Below are positions 58,483 through 64,000 of a DNA stretch of 64,000 nucleotides, piece after piece; position 1 is the first letter of the stretch; each line of letters starts with the position of its first letter. The DNA lies in assembly GCA_949128115.1 (NCBI GenBank), contig OX421967.1, positions 7,306,070-7,370,069 on the forward strand. The letters are read 5' to 3'. The position numbers and the translations under genes were made by a program. The DNA comes from Anaspis maculata (lineage: Eukaryota > Arthropoda > Insecta > Coleoptera > Scraptiidae). Below the pieces are notes generated by a model, which had not been told where the DNA came from, made no database searches, and worked only from the letters and a program-made list of their open reading frames with translations.

Positions 58483-59709
58483 TACAGGGTGATTCACCAC
58501 CAAATGGACATAGCTTAAGGATAGGTCCAGTTTTTCCAGGCGAACCTGGATCTGGTTTTGAAATTTTTCTAACGCTGTTCGTTTCGAAGCTACAGGGTGA
58601 TTCATGTATTTCGTAGAATTTTTTGACAAGCCATAACTTTAGAACAACCCAACAGATTGGTTTGAAATTTTATGGGTTTATTCTTCTGATGATATCTGAC
58701 ACATCACTTTACCAAAGAGTTGGAAATTTCCAGGGCCGGCCTTGAAAAAAAAATTCAAAGCTTTTTTGAAAAAAGACACTCTGTATGCATATTATTCAAA
58801 ATTCATTTTCATATTCAAAAACTACATGAAACATGCTATCAATATCGCAAAAAAATTGCTTGGCACCATCAAGCTGTCAAAAAAAAATTGATGATCCTGA
58901 TGATTTTTGAAGTTAGGATTTTTTGTAAATTATTATTTTCAAATATTCACAAATGATTTATTATGGCCCCAAATTTCAGCCGTTTTGTCATGAAAGTAAA
59001 AATGACATTTTTCTCGTTTTCTCAGTAGGAACAAAAAGTTTCGGCCGAATCTTAAAAAAATTATTGTCACGTCCCTCAGCTTCACTTCTATCCCAATTTG
59101 AGCTGAAACTGAGGAACGTATCAAAAATTTTTTGAAAATTCTGATGAAATTTTTTGTTATTTCTGAGAAAACGAGAAAAATGTCATTTTCATTTTTCTGA
59201 CGAAACGGCTGAAATTCAGGGCCATAATAGATCATTTGCAAATATTTGAAAATATTAATTTAGAAAAAATCCTTACCTCAAAAATCATTACGATTGTCAA
59301 AATTTTCTTGACAGCTCAATGGTGCCAAGCAATTTTTTTCGCGTTATCATTAGCATGTTTGATGTAGTTTCCGAATTGGAAAATGAAATTCGGAAAATGT
59401 GCATACAGAATGTATTTTTTTGGAAAAAACTTTGAAGTTTTTTTTTACAAGGCCGGCCCTGGAAACTTCAAACTGTTTGATAGGGCAATGTGTCAGATAT
59501 CAATAAAAGAATCAACCCACAAAGTTTCAATCCAATCTATTCGGTCGTTCTGAAGATACGGCTTGTCAAAAAATTCGACAAAATACATGAATCACCCTGT
59601 AACTTCGAAACAAACAGTGTTAGAAAAGTTTCAAAGCCAGATCCTGGTTCGCCTGGTAAAACTGGACCTACCCTTGGGCTATGTCCATTTGGTGGTGAAT
59701 CACCCTGTA
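58483..59709. mobile_element. Foldback element, 1227 bp, inserted in the Penelope copy
   Basis: The ends TACAGGGTGATTCACCACC and GGTGGTGAATCACCCTGTA are mirrored and flanked by TA (58481-58482 and 59710-59711). Pairing continues along arms of about 610 bp to a centre near 59097, where AAAACGAGAAAAATGTCATT mirrors the left-side wording. No coding region. The Penelope linker resumes on either side, which fixes the borders, although the rejoined reading frame is off by one base. Confidence 0.88.
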
Positions 59710-59711
59710 TA

Positions 59712-60327
59712 ATGCTGGCTTGAAAGAACTATCAATATTTAATTTTTTAAAAAGTTGATTTGAAAAACCTGGTATGTAAGGAAATTTGCAAAAAATCTTT
59801 GGAGAATCAATATCCCCAGTTGTACTCTCATTATTAGCTGAATTTAAAATCTTGCCTTTGCAATAATCAACAATAGTGTCTATAAATCGTTTAGGATAAT
59901 CATTGTGTGTCAAAATTTGGTTAACTGTTGGTTTGTGTGTTTTTCTCGAACCGTAAAACTTTGCAGGAACAGCATCGTGTCTCTTAAGTTCCTCACCTTC
60001 CATTTCTGTGATATAACCATCATCTGTCAATTTATTGAATAATAGATTTGCTTTAGTTTGATATCCATTAGTTGGGTCTCTTGTTAATTCTTCATATGTG
60101 AGTTCGTCTTGGAGCATTTTATTTATCTCACTGTTGTATTCGTTTTCATACAGGACAACTGTAGCTCCGCCTTTATCTGCTCTTCCTGCCATAATTTCTT
60201 GGTGATCACGTAGAAATCTCTTCGTCTCTAGTAATTCATTCAACATCATCTCATCTCTATGTGTATTTCTTTTATATATCTTGTATTTATTGCAATAGTT
60301 TGTGAAAATGGCCAAGGGTAATGTCAC
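59712..60327 (-). pseudogene. Penelope RT N-terminal region joined to C-terminal linker
   Basis: The minus frame from 60327 carries ETKRFLRDHQEIMAGRADKG, VVLYENEYNSEI, ELTYEELTRDPT and VPAKFYGSRKTHKP, the conserved block before the RT core of Penelope-like elements. It then goes straight to LTHNDYPKRFIDTIV and FPYIPGFSNQLFKKL, which belong after the core. The polymerase palm with its catalytic aspartates has therefore been removed by an in-frame deletion near 59940, leaving an open frame of about 205 codons before the foldback. Confidence 0.85.
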
Positions 60328-60335
60328 GGGATTGT

Positions 60336-63300
60336 GTAAGATGTAGCAGCATCACGTGCGTTGGCGTGAGATGGCACAGGATGACAGCACAAAATATTTT
60401 TCTCCAACTCAGTCAGGCGGCATCTCACGCTGTCTCACACCATCCAAGGCAATCTCCGATAGCCATCAACAAAAGCAATCTTATGCCATTTCACCACGCT
60501 ATCACTTCACGCCATCACTTCACGCCATCACTTCACGCCATCACTTCACGCCATCACTTCACGCCATCACTACATGTTATCACTTCAAGTTATCACGCGA
60601 TAACCCATGCGATCTCACGCCAACCCACGCGCGAGATTGCGAAAAGGACTGGTGACGTGAGTTTGAATTATACATCCCAGAATCGCATGAGTTAGCGTGA
60701 GATTGCGTGAGATCGCTCAAGGTGATGTCAAGGGATTGTGTGAGATGTCGCAGAATAACGTGAGTGCGCGTGAGATGGCATAGGATGAAAGCACGAGATC
60801 ACTTGAGAACGCGGACTATCACGTGTGAGGCGGCAGGCACTGAGACGGTAGAGGGTTGAATTTTAGCATGGCATCAAGTCTTGTGTGACCAGAGATTCAT
60901 GTGAGACAGCGTGAAATGGCGTGAGTTTGCCGTGGAAACGATGACGAACGATCGAAGATATCAAGTGATGGTATGATATCCAATGGGATGTCGTGAGTTG
61001 AAGTGAAGCGATTGCGTGAGATCGGGTGTAATGAGTGGTAGCACTGCGTGAGATGACGTGAGGTGGCGTAGAAACAACATGCGATAACATGAGATGGGGG
61101 CGTGGAAAGCCGCGTGTGCCATACAATTGCATGGGACAGCATAGGATCGCGTGATGTGATAGCGTAATTTCACGTGAGATCGTGATTTAAATCAAGTGGG
61201 ACGATAGTATGGGCTCACGTGGAATCGCGTGGAATCGCTTTTCATGCCGGCGTGAGACTGCGTGGAACGAGAGCTTTAATGTGTGTAACAGTGGGATGGC
61301 ATGCAATTGTGCGTGATAAGGGCGTGAGAGGGATTTCGCGGCATGATACGTGAGTATGCGTCAGTTGAGGTGAGAAAGCATGAAATGCTTTGTGGTGAGA
61401 TGGAATCAAGCCGTGAGATTACGTGGAACAGCGTGAGTTGATAACGCAATATACGCGAAACGAAACAGTATCTCGTGAGCTGACGTGGACGGGCCAAAAG
61501 AATCCCACGCATTTCACGTGATCATTGCACGCGATCCTATGCAATTCCATGCAATTTCATCTGATCACTTCACGCCATCACTTCAAGTTATCACGCGACA
61601 AAGTTATCATGCGATCTCACGCCAGTCCACGCATACCATGGGTAAAGTGAGAGCACCAGATTGCGAGAAGGACCGATGACGTGAGTTTGAATGATACATC
61701 ACAGAATTGCATGGGTTAGCGTGAGATTGCGTGAGATCGCTCAAGGTGATGTCAAGGGATTGTATAAGATGTCGCAGAATAACGTGAGTGCGCGTGAGAT
61801 GACATAGGATGACAGCACGAGATCACTTGAGAACGCGGACTATCACGTGTGAGGCGGCAGGCACTGAGACGGTAGAGGGTTGAATTTTAGCATGGCATCA
61901 AGTCTTGTGTGACCAGACATTCATGTGAGACAGCGTAAAATAGCGTGAGTTTGCTCTGGAAACGATGATGAACGATCGAAGATATCAAGTGATGGTATGA
62001 TATCCAATGGGATGTCGTGAGTTGAAGTGGAGTGATTGCGTGAGATCGGGTGTAATGAGGGGTAGCACTGCGTGAGATGACGTGAGGTGGCGTGGAAACA
62101 GCATGCGATGGCATGAGATGAGGGCGTGGAAAGTCGCGTGTGCCATACAATTTGCATGGGACGGCATGGGGTCGTATGAGGTGATGGCTTAATTTTCCGT
62201 GAGACGTGATCTGGATCAAGTGGGGCGATAGTATGGGCTCACGTGGAATTGCGTGGAATCGCTTTCCATGCTGGCGTGAGACTGCGTGAAATGCGAGCTT
62301 TAATGTGTGTAACAGTGGGATGGCATGCAATTGTGCGTGATAAGGGCGTGAGAGCACAAATGAAATGCTTTGTGGTGAGATGAAATCGAGTCGTGAGATT
62401 ACGTGGAACAGCGTGAGTTGATAACGTAATATACGCGAAACGAAACAGTATCTCGTGAGCTGACGTGGACGGGGCAAAAGAATCCCACGCATTTCACGTG
62501 ATCATTGCACGCGATCCTATGCAATTCCATGCAATTTCATCTAATCACTTCACGCCATCACTTCAAGTTACCACGCGACAAAGTTATCATGCGATCTCAC
62601 GCCAGCCCACGCATACCATGGGTAAAGTGAGAGCACGAGATTGCGAGAAGGACCGATGACGTGAGTTTGAATTATACATCACAGAATTGCATGGGTTAGC
62701 GTGAGATTTCGTGAGATTGCTCAAAATGATGTCAACGGATTGTGTAGGATGTCGCAGAATCACGTGAGTGCGCGTGAGAAGGCATAGGGTGACAGCACGA
62801 GATCACTTGAGAAGGCGGACTATCACGTGTGAGGCGGCAGGCAGTGAGACGGTAGAGGGTTGAATTTTAGCATGGCATCAAATCTTGTGTGACCAGAGAT
62901 TCGTGTGGGACGGCGTAAAATAGCGTGAGATGGCGTGAGTTTGCCGTGGAAACGATCATGTACGATCGAAGATATCAAGTGATAGTATGATATCCAACGG
63001 GATGTCGTGAGTTGTAGTGGAGTGATTGCGTGAGATCGGGTGTAATGACGAGTAGCACTGGGTGAGATGACGTGAGGTGGCGTGGAAACAGCATACGATG
63101 GTATGAGATGGGAGCGTGAAAAGCCGCGTGTGCCATACAATTGCATGGGACGTCATGGGATCGCATGAGGTGATGGCGTAATTTTCCGTGAGATCGTGAT
63201 CTGGATCAAGTGGGACGACGGTATGGGCTCACGTGGAATCGCGTGAAATCGCTTTTTATGCTGGCGTGAGACTGCGTGGAATGAGAGCTTTAATGTGTGT

Positions 63301-64000
63301 AATAGTGGGATGGCATGCAATTGTGCGTGATAAGGGCGTGAGAGGGATTTCGCGGCATGATACGTGAGTATGCGTCAGTTGGAGTGAGAAAGCATGAAGT
63401 GTTGTGTGATGAGATGAAATCATGTCCGTGAGATTACGTGAAACAGCGTGAGCTGATAACATAGAATACGCGAAACGGAGCAGTATCTCGTGAGCTGACG
63501 TGGTCGTTGCGGAATTGCATGAGATTGAAATAATATGCGTGAGTAGTGAAATTGTTCCAGATAATTGCGTGAGATTGCGAGGACTAGCTTATGACTGCGT
63601 GGAAAATTACATGATCACGTGGTGTGACAACGGGAGTGATAATGATCGCTTGTAATTGCGTGAGATGGCGTGACTTGTGAGAATATATTCGGGACGGCGT
63701 GAGATCATGTAGGGAGTGAGATAACGACGTGATATTACGTGGGGCAGCGTGAGATCACGTGAGTCAACAACGTGGAATACGTAAAATGGAGCAGTATCTC
63801 GTGAAATGACGTGATCGCGGCAGAAGAAATGGACGGCGTGGAATTGTGCACAACAGTACGAGATCAAGCCAGATTATGGCATGAGGCGGCCTAGCTAGCG
63901 TGAAATGGTAATCACTTACATTGATAACGATGAAAAATCGCGTGAGAAGGCGTGAAATGGCATATGGCGCGAATTAGGTCAAGATCGAGTTGGATAACAA
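60336..64000. repeat. CACGTGAG-type array with about 1-kb composite period
   Basis: Words such as GCGTGAGATCGCGTGAG, ATGGCGTGAGAT and CACGCCATC. The phrase TGAGACGGTAGAGGGTTG recurs at 60841, 61865 and 62845, giving composite units of 1024 and 980 bp. The first part (60336-60660) and segments near 61500-61680 and 62470-62660 carry the words in inverse orientation, so each unit is itself partly palindromic. The array continues past the window end. Long minus-strand frames rich in H, S, R and T are word translations. Confidence 0.9.
60501..60571. repeat. 13-bp minisatellite
   Basis: Five perfect copies of ATCACTTCACGCC (60501-60565) plus a partial sixth; a locally homogenised patch within the diverged CACGTGAG-type array. 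Confidence 0.93.

Larger units (their letters stand above)
57786..60335 (-). mobile_element. Penelope-like element, internally deleted and interrupted
   Basis: Minus-strand order: N-terminal RT-associated region (60327 downward), first RT motif, then a jump past the RT core to the linker, then a GIY-YIG endonuclease (58427-58074), and a terminal segment with CCAACGTTTCGACC and GGACTTTTTCAAGG (about 57836-57877), the wording common in Penelope terminal repeats. A 1227-bp foldback splits it. Left limit is approximate. Confidence 0.82.

Noticed and set aside
61887..62492. 201-codon minus-strand open frame
   Set aside because: Histidine/serine/arginine-rich translation of the CACGTGAG array; similar frames recur in the homologous units with breaks.

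Overview
The window reads as insect-type nuclear DNA, most plausibly hymenopteran; that assignment rests on the mixture of Ty3/gypsy, Penelope-like and Tc1/mariner relics and on base-composition habits, and is an inference. I find no intact cellular protein gene, rRNA or tRNA. Almost everything is tandem repeats (at least eight families), transposable-element fossils and foldback (long inverted repeat) elements, separated by 0.5-1.8 kb islands of non-repetitive sequence. This is the texture of pericentromeric or other repeat-rich chromatin, or of a very large intron or intergenic region.

Layout. 1-5235: a broken Ty3/gypsy pol (reverse transcriptase, then integrase, then an out-of-order RNase H scrap) whose integrase segment has become a 250-bp satellite of 14 units, with a 914-bp Tc1/mariner-type element inserted at a TA inside it. 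5235-18640: a giant imperfect inverted duplication. A GTCAGTCGAGT-type array (5.9-8.8 kb) and a 320-bp-period array (8.8-11.2 kb) are mirrored by an inverted short copy of the second (12.7-13.4 kb) and an inverted long copy of the first (13.4-18.4 kb), around a 1.5-kb spacer. 18640-31220: an island, then a degenerate GAAATC-rich tract broken up by two 2.0-kb foldback elements, a 518-bp solo LTR with a perfect 4-bp target duplication, a 2.3-kb foldback carrying a nested mariner derivative, and a Tc1 transposase fossil. 31224-37329: a 6.1-kb block whose two ends are those of a roughly 200-bp MITE family and whose interior is two satellites. 38.6-44.8 kb: a third GTCAGTCGAGT-type array, collinear in reverse with the 13.4-18.4 kb one. 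The 13.4-18.4 kb array stops at a MITE of the same family on its right edge (18453), and this third array does so on its right edge (44827). 46.2-51.6 kb: four further satellites, including a 310-bp array with a clear four-unit higher-order period. 52.2-56.0 kb: a decayed Mag/K02A2.6-like Ty3/gypsy element with its 3' LTR. 57.8-60.3 kb: a Penelope-like element on the minus strand, lacking its RT core and interrupted by a 1.2-kb foldback. 60.3-64.0 kb: a CACGTGAG-type array with a period near 1 kb, running off the window.

Nothing here works together as a pathway. The themes are structural: mobile elements seed satellites (the integrase array and the MITE-bounded block), MITE ends coincide with array borders, and long inverted repeats recur from 1 to 13 kb, so any read-through transcript would form long double-stranded RNA. 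The most notable items are the MITE-bounded satellite block, the integrase-derived satellite, the giant palindrome and the 310-bp higher-order array.
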